Source: Rhododendron vialii (taxonomy: Eukaryota > Streptophyta > Magnoliopsida > Ericales > Ericaceae). From it: a stretch of 64,000 bases of DNA. A program made the translations under genes and the position numbers. Below the pieces are notes generated by a model. It saw only the letters and a program-made list of their open reading frames with translations, was not told the origin of the DNA and searched no databases. The stretch spans positions 42,670,501-42,734,500 of the forward strand of contig NC_080557.1 of NCBI RefSeq assembly GCF_030253575.1, given 5' to 3'. Below are positions 32,447-44,600 of the stretch, one piece after another. Each line of letters starts with the position of its first letter. The stretch's first letter is position 1.

Positions 32447-34486
32447 ATGACTTCCACACCAATATCAGTTTGCTTTCTGATACTTTTATATGTTTGCTTG
32501 AATCCCCTAGCCATGGCTGTAGATGAAAACCAGTTCCTGTACAATGGCTTCAGTGGAACCCGTATTCACCTCGATGGGGGTGCAAAAATCCATTCCAATG
32601 GTCTTTTGCAGCTAACCAACAGTAGTTCACAGCATCAAATTGGTCGTGCTTTCTACCAGCTTCCGGTTAGATTTCATACATCTTCCTCCACGTTAAACAA
32701 AGATCTTTCATTTTCAACCCATTTTGTTTTTGCCATTGTTCCTAAGATAACAAATCTTAGTTGTTGTGGGATGGCCTTTGCGATCTCCCCATCCACGGAC
32801 TTCACCCATGCCATAGGAAACCAGTATTTCGGGCTTCTCAATATTACTAACAATGGGCTCCCTTCCAACCACCTTTTGGCAATTGAGCTTGATACCATTA
32901 CAAATCCTGAATTCAATGATACAAATGATAACCATGTTGGAATTGATATTAACAGCTTAATATCAAATGTATTTGCTACCGTCACTTATTACTCCAATAG
33001 GGAACGATTAAATCGCAGCTTGGAGCTTGTAAGTGGGAGTCCAATGCACGTTTGGATAGAGTATGACGGGTTTGAGAATGTACTCAATGTTACACTAGCT
33101 CCTATTACGAGCCCAAAACCAGATGTGTCTCTTCTGTCAACACACATCAATCTTTCTTCAATTCTGTTGGATTCCATGTATGTTGGTTTCTCCGCTTCTA
33201 CAGCATTGACTACAGGGAACTACTATATTCTTGGTTGGAGCTTCAATAAAAGTGGAAAAGCACAGGGCCTCGAAATTTCAAAGCTTCCTTCACTTCCTCA
33301 TCAAAGAAAACACGGTCTAGGAATTACAGGTCTAGGAATTACAATGTCAGTGACAATAGTAGTCATTGGGCTGGCTATCACAATTGCAGGGACATTTTAC
33401 GTGTTGAGGAGGAAAAGGTATGAAGAAATACATGAAGATTGGGAGAGGGAATATGGCCCTCATAGGTTTTCCTATAAGGATCTCTTCAAAGCTACCAGAG
33501 GTTTCATAGACGAAGAGCTTCTTGGAGCGGGAGGTTTCGGAAAGGTTTATAGAGGAGTACTTCAATCTTCGAAGGAACAAGTGGCAATCAAGAAAGTATC
33601 CCATGATTCAAAACAAGGGATGAGGGAGTTTGTGGCTGAAATCGCTAGCATGGGAAGGCTAAGCCACAGGAACTTGGTGCAGCTCCTTGGCTATAGCCGG
33701 CGGAAGGGAGAGCTGCTCTTGGTCTATGATTATATGCCAAATGGAAGCCTTGACAAGTTCCTATTTAGCAATGAAAAACCTGTCCTCAAATGGGCACAAC
33801 GTTATCGCATTGTCAGGGGAGTAGCATCCGCCCTTCTATATTTGCATGAAGAATGGGACCAAGTTGTTCTTCACAGAGACGTGAAGGCTAGTAATGTTCT
33901 ATTGGATGCTGATCTAAACGGAAGGCTAGGGGATTTTGGTCTTGCTAGATTATATGATCATGGAGCAAACCCAGAAACAACCCATGTGGTGGGGACAGTT
34001 GGGTACCTTGCACCAGAGCTTACTAGAATCGGAAAGGCAACGACAAGCACTGATGTGTTTGCTTTCGGTGCATTCATTCTCGAAGTAGCTTGTGGAAGGA
34101 GGCCTATACAGCAACAACAGTTGCCTGACGAGGTGATTTTGGTTGATTGGGTTTTCGAGAAGTGGAAGGAGGGAGCGATTCTCGAGACAAGTGATCCTAG
34201 ATTGGGAGGAGATTATTTGGAGGAGGAAATGGAGTTGGTTTTGAAACTAGGCCTGCTTTGCTCAAAGTCTAATGCAGTGACAAGACCTAGCATGCGGCAA
34301 GTGATGCAATACCTTGATGGAGATGCCCCATTGCCAGAGATAATTCACGATAGCACAAGCATTGGTACAACAGGTCTAGGTAATGAAGCATATTCTGATT
34401 TTGTTATGTCATTTCCTCCAACAATTGTGAAGTCTTCTGCTCCCTCGGTAGCTAGCACAGAGTCAATACTCACTAGCGGTCGGTAA
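32447..34486 (+). CDS. L-type lectin receptor-like kinase, copy G
   Basis: This intact single-exon gene has 679 codons. A signal peptide (about 1-24) leads into a legume-lectin domain with ELDT and the DTNDNHVGID loop, then a membrane segment (about 295-318) and an RD kinase with [24 protein letters not shown] and APE, so it should be active. It differs from A by two-residue insertions near residues 45 and 60 (GGAKIHS, NSSSQHQ). Its C-terminal tail (EAYSDFVMSF) and 3' flank are shared with A. Role: plasma-membrane receptor kinase, ligand unknown. It has the longest and most rearranged upstream region in the cluster. Confidence 0.95.
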   Translation: MTSTPISVCFLILLYVCLNPLAMAVDENQFLYNGFSGTRIHLDGGAKIHSNGLLQLTNSSSQHQIGRAFYQLPVRFHTSSSTLNKDLSFSTHFVFAIVPKITNLSCCGMAFAISPSTDFTHAIGNQYFGLLNITNNGLPSNHLLAIELDTITNPEFNDTNDNHVGIDINSLISNVFATVTYYSNRERLNRSLELVSGSPMHVWIEYDGFENVLNVTLAPITSPKPDVSLLSTHINLSSILLDSMYVGFSASTALTTGNYYILGWSFNKSGKAQGLEISKLPSLPHQRKHGLGITGLGITMSVTIVVIGLAITIAGTFYVLRRKRYEEIHEDWEREYGPHRFSYKDLFKATRGFIDEELLGAGGFGKVYRGVLQSSKEQVAIKKVSHDSKQGMREFVAEIASMGRLSHRNLVQLLGYSRRKGELLLVYDYMPNGSLDKFLFSNEKPVLKWAQRYRIVRGVASALLYLHEEWDQVVLHRDVKASNVLLDADLNGRLGDFGLARLYDHGANPETTHVVGTVGYLAPELTRIGKATTSTDVFAFGAFILEVACGRRPIQQQQLPDEVILVDWVFEKWKEGAILETSDPRLGGDYLEEEMELVLKLGLLCSKSNAVTRPSMRQVMQYLDGDAPLPEIIHDSTSIGTTGLGNEAYSDFVMSFPPTIVKSSAPSVASTESILTSGR

Positions 34487-35440
34487 ATTTGAAAGTTTCC
34501 AGTGCCTTGGATAATGCTAGTGATGCAGGTACGTATTAATGCTTATGGGAAATAAAGTATTATTATTATGCTGAGAAAACTTTTTAGCTTCTGGCCGTCA
34601 AAGAGTCTAGTTATCTTTATATTTCTTTTATGAATCTTTCTATCATTTTCCGTGAGTCTGGTTGTCTTTTCTTTTCTCCACGACTCTTCCTAGTAGTTTG
34701 GAGTCAAAATCTTGTTTGCCGTGTATTTAGAGTCTTGAAAATGTAATTGCTTTTATTCCTATTCTTGGAGGGATGTTCAAGATATCTATTGATGGCTCTA
34801 GCCATGAATGAAAAGGAGTTTGAGTTGATAATCGAATTATTGTTGATTATCGAATTATTGTGCAAGTGCGTCTTGCTTGGAGTGAGTGATTCCTCCAACA
34901 ATCAAGTGGGTGGCATGGTTATCTGTTTTGTTTGGTGTCTTCCTCTCCTGAATGATCAAAGGGATGATGCCTTTGAAAAGTGGATGAATGGGATATGGAT
35001 AACAGTAAAATCATTACCTGGATTGCAAACTCTGTTAGTGTCTCTATTAGAATGCAACTATGTAAATTTGAGCCTGCAAAACAAGTTCGGCATTTAGAGC
35101 TGTGTTCAAACTTACTACTTTGCAAGAAAATACAAGCTCAAGATGGATATTCGAGATCTTAAACAAATGAAAGGACAATCTGTCTCTGATTTTTACTCTT
35201 AAATTGTCCATTATCTTTATTCTACTATCCAGAAGCTTGATGGTTTAGGCTTCGGTTTGCTTCCAACCCAGTTGGAGTATAGTGTGGTGTGACTGCTACT
35301 GTGAAACCGCTGAGGCAGATGCCACAGACTTCAGTTTGCATATCTTGATCCATTTACAGTTTATATTTTTGTTCAATTTAGTTTCTGTAAATTTATTGAT
35401 TTTGTTAGTTGTTTAATTTTCCCAGCGTTTCATTATGTTC
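34487..35440 (+). mobile_element. 3' flank insert and Copia gag relic after copy G
   Basis: The flank carries the insertion also found after copy A (about 34513-34924). At about 34925 this is fused directly to the Copia relic, with the gag-derived part at about 34950-35200. The LTR and primer-site part seen beside A and E is missing. It is broken and has no pol. Confidence 0.65.
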
Positions 35441-36249
35441 TGCATTTGATCAATAAATCAGTTTAGTGTTCATTGTTTTCATTACTATTTCGCCCACAAG
35501 TTAATGATTAAGATTGATTTTACCCCAACTGTTACTGTACTTCACAAATCTCAGTTTTCACTTTACTACACCAATCAAGTCTACAACGCCTGATCCAAGG
35601 AGTTTTACAACGAGTACAAAAAGCGACTTGGGCGAGTTCTGCTAAGGAAAATAAGTAGAACTCCAGTACTTATTTTTTGAATTAAAGATGATGTATTGTG
35701 AGAGAATGACATTTTTCGTAAAGAAAAAATAAGTACTTAAAAAATAAAAACTTTAGCAGAACGGGAAAATTTTTCAAAATATTGACACAAAGCAATAGAG
35801 AGCATATCCATCAGAACCAAGCCACCGAATGAATCTAGTCCACATAATTTTAATTTCTGGTTCATTCCAAAAATAAGTTGAATTCGATGGGCAAAGTTCT
35901 TTATATTTTTGGTACGCGACCTTTTTCTTGGAAAAGTCTTCATGTTCTTATCAAGATACCTCACATTCTACCCACAAAATTAATTTGGTCAGTAAAGATG
36001 CCTCACATTCTACCCGCAAGATTAATTTGGTCATACAAGATACCTCACATTCTACGCACGAGATTAATTTGGTCTACTGAGCGCAGAGTAGTTGTAGTGC
36101 CTTTGTCAAGTATTTCATGCCATGGAAAGGTATTGAATACCTGTTTTTTCCCCACCTGCCCTGCCTCACTATCAGTCTAGTAAAGTGGAACCTTGAAAGC
36201 AAAACCAGGTGCAAGTTTTGTATTATTTTATTTTATTTTTTGAATAATA
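35441..36249. other. Intergenic flank of LecRK unit
   Basis: This is homologous to 21360-21700 at its start (cgcccacaagttaatgatta, gacttgggcgagttctgcta), then AT-rich. It contains a short tandem repeat (35953-36076). No gene is seen. Confidence 0.5.
35953..36076. repeat. Three tandem ~41-bp repeats
   Basis: The phrase aagat(a/g)cctcacattctac followed by attaatttggtc occurs three times, starting at about 35953, 35994 and 36037. A single related copy stands at about 30720 upstream of G, which suggests expansion in this unit. Confidence 0.85.
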
Positions 36250-37049
36250 TGAAATGACTGACCAAAACGAATCAAGCTTCACAAACCCGACATTAGAATC
36301 ATCGCTCCCCAAGTGATCCCAATTCCATCTCTGGAACGGAGATGATCCTGGTTTGTTCGTCAAGTAGTCTTCATTCAGCTTATGGGTTTTTTTTAATTTT
36401 TTGGTTTTTGTGGGGTCTTCCATTACCAACCTCTATCAAAGGAGAATGACCTGCTGCCCACTATGGAAAAGTCTTGACGGTGAAGTCATCATCCAGAAAC
36501 AAGCTTCGTTTTCTTTAGCTGACGTGCCGGCACGCCACTATGAAACGTTGTTTGACTCCCCAAATCCCCGTTTTACACTTGGAAGGAGACCCTGATGTTT
36601 AATGACAAAGAAGAATCTAGCTTCAGACAAAACTAAGCATCCATTGCTGCGAGCAAGAAGCTCTTCCCCAGATTAGTAAATGACTTCCACACCAGCATCA
36701 GTTTTTTTTCTGATCCTCCTGGTTTTTTGCTTGAATCCCCTAGCCATGGCTGAAGATGAAAACCAGTTTGTGTACAATGGCTTCGATGGAGCCAATCTTC
36801 ACCTTGATGGAGCGAAAATGACCTGCTGCCCACTATGGAAAAGTCTTGACGGTGAAGTCATCATCCAGAAAAGCTTCGTTTACTTTAGCTGACGTGCTGG
36901 CACGCCACTATGAAACGTTGTTTGACTCCCCAAATCCCCGTTTTACACTTGGAAGGAGACCCTGATGTTTAATGACAAAGAAGAATCTAGCTTCAGACAA
37001 AACTAAGCATCCATTGCTGCAAGCAAGAAGCTCTTCCCCAGATTAGTAA
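36250..37049 (+). promoter_or_regulatory. Upstream block of LecRK copy I, partly doubled
   Basis: This is homologous to the other LecRK upstream blocks. From 36445 to 37187 a unit of about 372 bp is present twice, so the proximal promoter, the leader and the first about 45 codons exist in two tandem copies. The nearer copy drives the intact gene. Confidence 0.65.
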
Positions 37050-37187
37050 ATGACTTCCACACCAGCATCAGTTTTTTTTCTGATCCTCCTGGTTTTTTGC
37101 TTGAATCCCCTAGCCATGGCTGAAGATGAAAACCAGTTCGTGTACAATGGCTTCGATGGAGCCAATCTTCACCTTGATGGAGCGAAA
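36445..37187 (+). repeat. 372-bp tandem duplication at 5' end of copy I
   Basis: Unit 1 (36445-36816) and unit 2 (36817-37187) are nearly identical. Both begin aatgacctgctgccc and end in gatggagcgaaa. Unit 2 lacks one base in the cagaaa(c)aagcttcg segment and has a few substitutions. The break falls at a short shared aaaat. Near-identity implies a young event. Confidence 0.93.
36680..36892 (+). pseudogene. Truncated 5' copy of LecRK, copy H
   Basis: In the first unit of the tandem duplication an ATG opens a frame that repeats the signal peptide and the first lectin strand of copy I (MTSTPASVFF to HLDGAKM, about 47 residues). It then runs into promoter sequence and stops after 70 codons. It has no kinase. 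If transcribed it would give a short secreted peptide. If transcription starts upstream of it, it would act as an upstream open frame before copy I. Confidence 0.85.
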
Positions 37188-39083
37188 ATCCATTCCAATG
37201 GTCTTTTGCAGCTAACCAACACTTCAAAGCAACAAATCGGTCGTGCTTTCTACCAGCTTCCAATAAGATTTGACACATCTTCGTCCAGGTTAGGCCAAGA
37301 TCTTTCATTTTCCACCCATTTTGTGTTTGCGATTGTTCCTGAGATAACAAATCTCAGTTGTTGTGGAATGGCCTTTGCGATCTCCCCATCTACGGACTTC
37401 ACCGGAGCCCTAGGAAACCAGTATTTTGGGCTCCTCAACACTTCTAGCAATGGGCTCCCTTCCAACCATCTATTGGCAATTGAGCTTGATACCCTTACAA
37501 ATCCTGAATTCAATGATACAAACGATAACCATGTTGGAATTGATATTAACAGCTTAGTATCAAATGTATCTGCTACCGTCATGTATTACTCCAATAGGGA
37601 ACGAATAAATCGGAGCTTGCAGCTTGTAAGTGGGAGTCCAATGCACGTTTGGATAGATTATGATGGGTTTGAGAATGTACTCAATGTTACACTAGCTCCT
37701 ATTAGAAGCCCAAAACCAGATCAGTCTCTTCTGTCAACACACATCAATCTTTCTTCAATTCTGTTGGATTCCATGTATGTTGGTTTCTCCGCTGCTACGG
37801 GATTAGTTACAGGGAACCACTATATTCTTGGTTGGAGTTTCAATAAAAGTGGGAAAGCACAGGGCCTTGAAATTTCAAAGCTTCCTTCACTTCCTCGTCA
37901 AAGAAAAACTGGTCTAGGAATTTCAGGTCTAGGAATTACAGTGTCAGTGACAATAGTAGTCATTGGGCTGACTATCACAATTGCAGGGACATTTTACGTG
38001 TTGAGGAGGAAAAAGTATCAAGAAGTACGTGAAGATTGGGAGAGGGAATATGGCCCTCATAGGTTTTCCTATAAGGATCTCTTCAAAGCTACTAGAGGTT
38101 TCATAGACGAAGAGCTTCTTGGAGCAGGAGGTTTTGGAAAGGTTTATAGAGGAGTACTTAAATCTTCAAAGGAACAAGTTGCAATCAAGAAAGTCTCCCA
38201 TGATTCAAAACAAGGGCTGAGGGAGTTCGTGGCTGAAATTGTTAGCATGGGAAGGCTAAGGCACAGGAACTTGGTGCAGCTCCTTGGCTATAGCAGGCGG
38301 AAGGGAGAGCTGCTCTTGGTCTATGATTATATGCCAAACGGAAGCCTTGACAAGCTCTTATTTAGCAATGAAAAGCCCGTCCTCAACTGGGAACAACGTT
38401 ATCGTATCATCAGAGGAGTAGCATCCGCCCTTCTGTATCTGCACGAAGAATGGGACCAAGTTGTTCTTCACAGAGACGTGAAGGCTAGTAATGTTCTATT
38501 GGACGCTGATCTAAACGGAAGGCTAGGGGATTTCGGTCTTGCTAAATTATACGATCATGGAGAAAACCCAGAAACAACCCATGTGGTGGGGACAGTTGGG
38601 TACCTTGCACCAGAGCTTACTAGAACCGGAAAGGCAACGACTAGCACTGATGTGTTTGCCTTCGGTGCATTTATACTCGAAGTAGCTTGTGGAAGGAGGC
38701 CCATACAGCTACTACAGTCACCTGAAAAGGTGGTTTTGGTTGATTGGGTTTTCGAAAAGTGGAAGGAGGGAGCGATTCTCGTGACAAGTGATCCTAGATT
38801 GGGAGGAGATTATTTGGAGGAGGAAATGGAGTTGGTTTTGAAATTAGGCCTGCTTTGCTCAAAGTTTAATGCAATGACAAGACCTAGCATGCGGCAAGTG
38901 ATGCAATACCTCAATGGAGATGCCCTATTGCCGGAGCTAATTCATGATAGCACAGGTATTGGTACAATAGGTCTAGGTAATGAAGCATCTTCTGAATTTG
39001 TGATGTCATTTCCAACATCCACTGTGAAGTCTTCTACTGACTCCCTATCTGCCACAGAGTCAATTCTCAATAGCGGTAGGTAA
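37050..39083 (+). CDS. L-type lectin receptor-like kinase, copy I
   Basis: This intact single-exon gene has 677 codons. A signal peptide (about 1-24) leads into a legume lectin with ELDT and the DTNDNHVGID loop, then a membrane segment (about 293-316) and an RD kinase with [24 protein letters not shown] and APE, followed by the tail ESILNSGR. The start at 37050 is chosen because it matches the ATG of A, D, E and G; the same ATG in the upstream duplicate (36680) leads to a truncated frame. The N-terminal half is almost the same as copy A. It is the last copy in the cluster and the only intact one without a Copia relic downstream. Role: plasma-membrane receptor kinase, ligand unknown. Confidence 0.95.
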   Translation: MTSTPASVFFLILLVFCLNPLAMAEDENQFVYNGFDGANLHLDGAKIHSNGLLQLTNTSKQQIGRAFYQLPIRFDTSSSRLGQDLSFSTHFVFAIVPEITNLSCCGMAFAISPSTDFTGALGNQYFGLLNTSSNGLPSNHLLAIELDTLTNPEFNDTNDNHVGIDINSLVSNVSATVMYYSNRERINRSLQLVSGSPMHVWIDYDGFENVLNVTLAPIRSPKPDQSLLSTHINLSSILLDSMYVGFSAATGLVTGNHYILGWSFNKSGKAQGLEISKLPSLPRQRKTGLGISGLGITVSVTIVVIGLTITIAGTFYVLRRKKYQEVREDWEREYGPHRFSYKDLFKATRGFIDEELLGAGGFGKVYRGVLKSSKEQVAIKKVSHDSKQGLREFVAEIVSMGRLRHRNLVQLLGYSRRKGELLLVYDYMPNGSLDKLLFSNEKPVLNWEQRYRIIRGVASALLYLHEEWDQVVLHRDVKASNVLLDADLNGRLGDFGLAKLYDHGENPETTHVVGTVGYLAPELTRTGKATTSTDVFAFGAFILEVACGRRPIQLLQSPEKVVLVDWVFEKWKEGAILVTSDPRLGGDYLEEEMELVLKLGLLCSKFNAMTRPSMRQVMQYLNGDALLPELIHDSTGIGTIGLGNEASSEFVMSFPTSTVKSSTDSLSATESILNSGR

Positions 39084-39171
39084 ATTTGAAAGTTTCCAGT
39101 CCCTTGGATAATGCTGGATCATGTTTTTTCTTTGAGGAAAGGCAAGAAGTGTTAGTATGTTAGTCTGAGTT

Positions 39172-40053
39172 CTTATGGTGGGGCTTGGGAGTCTTTTTAG
39201 GTTTTGAGTCTTGGTGGTAGGTTGGGGCTTGGGTTGTTGTGAGGGCTTTTTGCTTAATGGGTCTGTTGTTTTTTTGGCTTTTCTGATTTGTTTTTTCCTT
39301 TTTTTTTCTTTTTCCTGGGGATGTTATGTTGGTGTTGTAGAAGATGGGTTGTGAACCGTATGTTCTATAATCTGTGGGCAGCCCATGTCCATTTGGTCAT
39401 CTGCATCACCTCTAGTCACTTCATGACTTCAGCTGTTAAGCTGGATGATGGTGCAACGCTTTGGTGGTTCCTTTACTTATGGGACCTCATTTGCAGGGAT
39501 GTGCTAATGCTTCAGGTATACAGCTGGGGTTGCTGCTGCTGTTGGTATTTATTTCTGGTAAAATTTGGCTGCAGTCATTGATACCTTGTGTCCATATGCT
39601 GCTACTATTACGACCTTTGGTCATGCTGCAACTGACATAGAGGCATTCCTTTTGGAGGATCTGAGCGCTAAGTCAGTGGAGCAATATCCTATATACCAAA
39701 TGCTATTTTAATCTTTTGGAGTTTTGGCTCAATGAAGATATCAATTCTGCAATTGGGACAACGACCTTGGTCTACTATTTGGACAAGGATTTGGGCATGT
39801 TTCTGTTTGCAAAATGGAAAATGGCAGTTGTGTTACACTTTGTCTTTTTTTTTTTCTCAGCTTGTCAGGTTGAATGCTCGCCAACCTTGTAGCTCTTTTG
39901 GAGCGGGTATGGCATATGATTGTTGTGTGGGTAGGGTGCCAACATAGTTCGGATGTTAGCATTGTGATGTCGTTTCGATCCCGTTTCCTTATCCTTTGTA
40001 ATGTTTCTTTTGGTCATAATAAAATATTTTTCTTCGTAGTTCTAAAAAGAAAA
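39172..40053 (+). mobile_element. LINE-type 3' end insertion after copy I
   Basis: This 882-bp insert in the LecRK 3' flank is T/G-rich and ends in a polyadenylation-like aataaaatatttttc and an A-rich tail (ctaaaaagaaaa). It is bracketed by 14-bp near-repeats, tgttagtctgagtt at 39158-39171 and tgttagtgggagtt at 40054-40067. The flank continues as in the other copies on both sides. It is a 5'-truncated LINE or a related retroposon, with no intact frame. Confidence 0.7.
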
Positions 40054-40067
40054 TGTTAGTGGGAGTT

Positions 40068-41661
40068 AGAGGAGTTGAACCCAAAACTGATGAACTTGAA
40101 ACAAGCACCCAAACACTCTAGCTAGTTTGCATGTATGTGGATTGACTCTGTAAACAGGGATTACAGGTATAGTTGTCGGCTCAAATAATGGATTCCATGT
40201 ATGTGTAAATTGTTTCTCTCTTTTCATGACATTATAATTCCTAAAAAGTGTCTCATGTAGTATTTGTTGTTATAAATTGCCCTTTTTCCCACTGAAATGC
40301 AACACTATTAGACCGGAAATGTTGAAGACAGAATTAGGTTTAGGTTTAAGTTGAAAATATGGGGCATTCGAGAGTGGATTAAGCTTTTTAGTTGGGTGTC
40401 TATGATAAAGAAAATTGTGGCCAAAGTATATACAAAAATTAATTGGTAATTTAAAAATTACTGTAGTTAAGAAAATGGTTTTAGAAGGTAATTGAGGAAG
40501 AGAGCCAAATTTTGGCTTTGCCACCACTGGAGTAGTTTGGCCAAATTATGGCCAAAAAAAAATAAAAAATGTTGTATCCTACCAAAATTTGGCTTTGGCA
40601 CCCAAAAATGGTTACAACAACTGGAGATGGTCCAAAGGAGACATAAGTACACCAAAATTCGGTTATGCAGATAGTGGGAGATATGTGCAGGTTCTATTTT
40701 GGTAGATCTAATCTTGTGTTTAGGTGTTCAGTTGGCGAACAATGAGCAGAATGCACAGCTCTCCATCATGTTGCAGACCAATACACTTGGTCCCAGAAAA
40801 GTTGGTTCATTTCTTTTCCAAATTGCGTCCCAGTTGAATTAACCACTACAAACGTTTCAACAATGGCTTGACAGGAAGATGAGACTTCTATGTTCAAAAC
40901 AAGTCTTCATACCAAGAATGTTGAAATACAGCTTTAGACAACCTCTCCAAAATAATGAACACTGAACAACATTGGCTACATCATCTGCTGCTAGGAGGGG
41001 TTTAAGCCCAATTGCTCCACAAGTAAATGAGAGTTTTGTATTCAAAACAAATTTTCATAGCCAGAAGGCATAATAGAAAACTACACAACCCCAATCCAAT
41101 AATGAACACAAACAACATTGTTAAAATCATCTAATTGCTAGCTATTAACTTCTTGCATCTTGGTAGCTTTAACTTCTAGTAAATGCAGTAAAAATGAAAC
41201 TAGTATATCCCCTTTTGTCAGATTCTTTCATCAACAAAGAAGCTTGACTTCTTTATATCATAACAACGCAAGAAGCTGCTCAGACCAGGAAAAATGGCAT
41301 ATTCATAGTCTTCCAACCCCACAAACACCAGAAGAGGTATAAAAACAACATAATTCATCATAAATTAACGAAAAATTCCCCAAGTATTCAAGTAAATGGA
41401 AAAACACATTCCATCAGAGATAATCAAGTTCCAGAACTCCCTTAGTAGAGATCCATTTAGTGCCAAAAAAGGCACACCCTTTATGTACAACTGGCCAACC
41501 ACGGATCCTCTCTCGAACTCTCCGGTCATTTCATTCTCTTCTTGCAATCTCACTTAAGTAATAATGGTAAAAGATACAAAAACGAAAAGTAAAAGAACAA
41601 AACACCCGGTGGAACTCCAGATTTGCTCTCCGACAGCAACTGAGATTTTTTCCTTACAAAA
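40068..41661. other. Intergenic between LecRK cluster and TFIIA gene
   Basis: The LecRK-type 3' flank continues in pieces to about 40690 (ggagttgaaccc, ggagacataagtac). It is split near 40300-40630 by an AT-rich insert with an internal inverted repeat (ccaaaattt, ggctttgccacc). From 40690 on the sequence is unrelated to the cluster; about 40850-41130 has two diverged copies of a ttcaaaacaa...aacaacattg stretch. The last few hundred bases are probably the 3' UTR of the minus-strand TFIIA gene. Confidence 0.5.
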
Positions 41662-44600
41662 TCAGAAATCAAACTCTCCAGTTGCCTGAAAAGAAAGCAT
41701 CATGATAGGAGAACCTTCAAGTTGGAGGTTAAAATGAAAACAGAACAAATGACCAATCAATTGTAGTAACCAAACACACCTTATTAAAGAGAATGTCTTT
41801 GTTGTTTATGTGCATAATGCCATCCTTCAGAGTGCATTTCCACCTGCTCTTGGTCCGGGTAACCTACCCGCATAAATGCAGTATGTTAAGGCTGTTTTCA
41901 AGGGTGAACATGATTATCAGATAAGGAATTTCACTACATCCTAAAAGAACAACAACAATACCTTGTCAAACTGAGCCAAAACTAAATGCTGCGTGTTTAG
42001 CTCCTCTCCCTGGTCCACATCATCATAGTCATCATCATCATTTTCATTCAAGGGTTCGTCGTCGTCATCGTCATCTCCAATATCATTCTGAGAGATGACA
42101 GCAGGCGTAGCTACTTGATCTAAAAGATGAAAATAATAATTAACTTCACATCCAAGCGAAAGCATTTACCAAGAAAAGAAGAAACAAGTCAAATGGAGAA
42201 AACCCAACAAGAAGTCAAAGTTACAGTCCAAACATCATAAGTTTACCATATGGAGCTGGTGTGTTCACTATATTGTAGTCTTCATTGACAACTCCTTGAT
42301 AATTGTATATCTGTAGAACAAAAGATTTTAGTCAGTTTACAAAAGCAACAGCTGGTGAATTTGTCACATTTCATGTATCCCTATGAAGGAAAAGATAATG
42401 TCATGTATTATGTATCCCCATTCCACATGAAGGAGGAATCTACACACATCATTACGTAAGGTAACGGAAAACCCGAACAATACAAAAGATCAACCTTTAC
42501 TTGGAGAAACAATCATCTTATGCATGCACTTTTGCATTGTTATGGATGCCTAAGAGTCTAAGACCCAAACCATTCAAGCTTGCCTCTTTCAACCTCTCAG
42601 GATCAGTTATTTTTACCGAGGTATTGTAACATTTTATGACAATTACATTTACACCACCACCATTGGACATTTACTAGCTCTAGCCTGCAACACACACAAG
42701 GGTGTTCAGGCATAACAAGTCTCCAATCTATAAATGAAGGCCCCATTAAAACTGCATCCTTTAGTAGATTTATGATGATGAAAACATTCATAAATACATG
42801 CAGCCAAGGTTGGAAAAAAAAAAAAAAAAAAGAGAGCAGAAGGTGATAATAGGCATCGTACCCTTGTGCTTCTGCAAAATTTTACCATGAAAAAAGATTA
42901 GTTCTACAAGTTTTCAATTAGGTTTCGGAATTAGAACAGGATGCCATGTCAACAAGTAGGTGTTAGGAACACACAGATTTTGAAATATCCAATGTCCAAG
43001 ACAGCAGTCCGCACCAGCCTCCGGTGAGTCCATCGACGCAAAAATACAAATATAGGGTCTTTATGGTTCTCCACCTTTAGCTAACATAATATATCTACCA
43101 CTCATGAGTGTTAAGCATAAAAATACTAGTGCATGATGCGAACACATGCACACCCATGTAAAAGTTTCCAAGCAAATCATCTTATATCATGCATACTCCT
43201 GGAACAGACATAGGCTAACACTTACATTAGGTGTAGAAAGCACATCATCATAAGGATCAGGAATTGGCCCATCCAATTGAGAAATCCTCGAAGATGACCA
43301 CACCCATTGGTTCCCAGCAGCGACAATGTCATGTCCAGTACTGCCCCCTTGGCTTCCCTGAGTAACAACCATAAGATTACTAAAGAAACACTTATCATGT
43401 ACAGAAAATAACATAAAACCAAGGTGGCCTAAAAATTTATTAGTGATGCAAGGACAAAGGATATTCTGCCATAAACAGACAAAGAATGTATACCAAGCGC
43501 TACATGAATATATTCCAAGTTTCAGATTCTGTGTTTTAAATTAAAAAAGAATCAAGGAGTTTGTCAAAACGCGTGCGCGTGCGAACATATTACACCCCAA
43601 TTTTCCTGAAGATGACCATCTTTCTCATACTGCTTATAGTCAGGAGACACCCAAATAAATCTTATCGTTATTCAAATAATATATTCTAACTGCACTTCAA
43701 GCATAGAACCAGAATTTGCTGTTCTCGTACAACACTTACAGCACGACCCACAAACCCTTTCAGAGCTACGTAGTAAGAAACAAGACACCATGTGAATGAT
43801 ATCTCTCATATGTTCGTGAACGTGGTAGCTTAGCCTTCTATCCCCAGTGAAACCACATTGATCCTATCTCATTTTGGATCAGGAGATACTTCCTGTAGCA
43901 CCCGCAAATGACAAACGAACTGGATCAAAAGAATCAACCATCCAAAAGGTCGGATTCATTGCATCACATTCACCTAAATTTACCATCTCAATTGTAGATT
44001 CCACATTAACAAACTTGAAATGAAGTTACTTTCCCCAAACTTGCAATGTGTTTATGTTTTCTCGGTGATTGATCAACAACTCTGTCTGCGTAAAAAAATA
44101 CAAAGAAAATATGCATTAGGACTAAGCTATTACGAATCGAGCCCAACAATTTCTCTCGGTTATCTGACAACCTCCCCCACTTGCAAACCCCACTTTTGTA
44201 CCTGGAGATGCAAACATCTAGACATAGAGAAACGTCACCCAATAAGAACAAAAGAACTATCCAAAGAGCAATCAAATTCATATTGAGAAACTTGAACCCG
44301 ATTTTTCTCAAAGAAATCAAGCTACAATATGTCAATAACATGTTAAATCACAGTTCAGTGTCAAAAGCCTAAGTTATTCGGAAATGGGCCACAATGACTG
44401 GGGAACTATCTATACATCGCAGTCGGGAGTGACAACAATCGACACATATACGGCACCTTCTTAGTAGCCTTCATACTTCTCAGTATCTTCTAGCGCGAGT
44501 CGTGACACATTGTCGCACACTCCACTATTTAGGGCCAGAAAAGTCAACTTGGCAATTTCCCTTGGGCCTAGTGAGGATTTTCTCGAGCTAGAAGTGTCCT

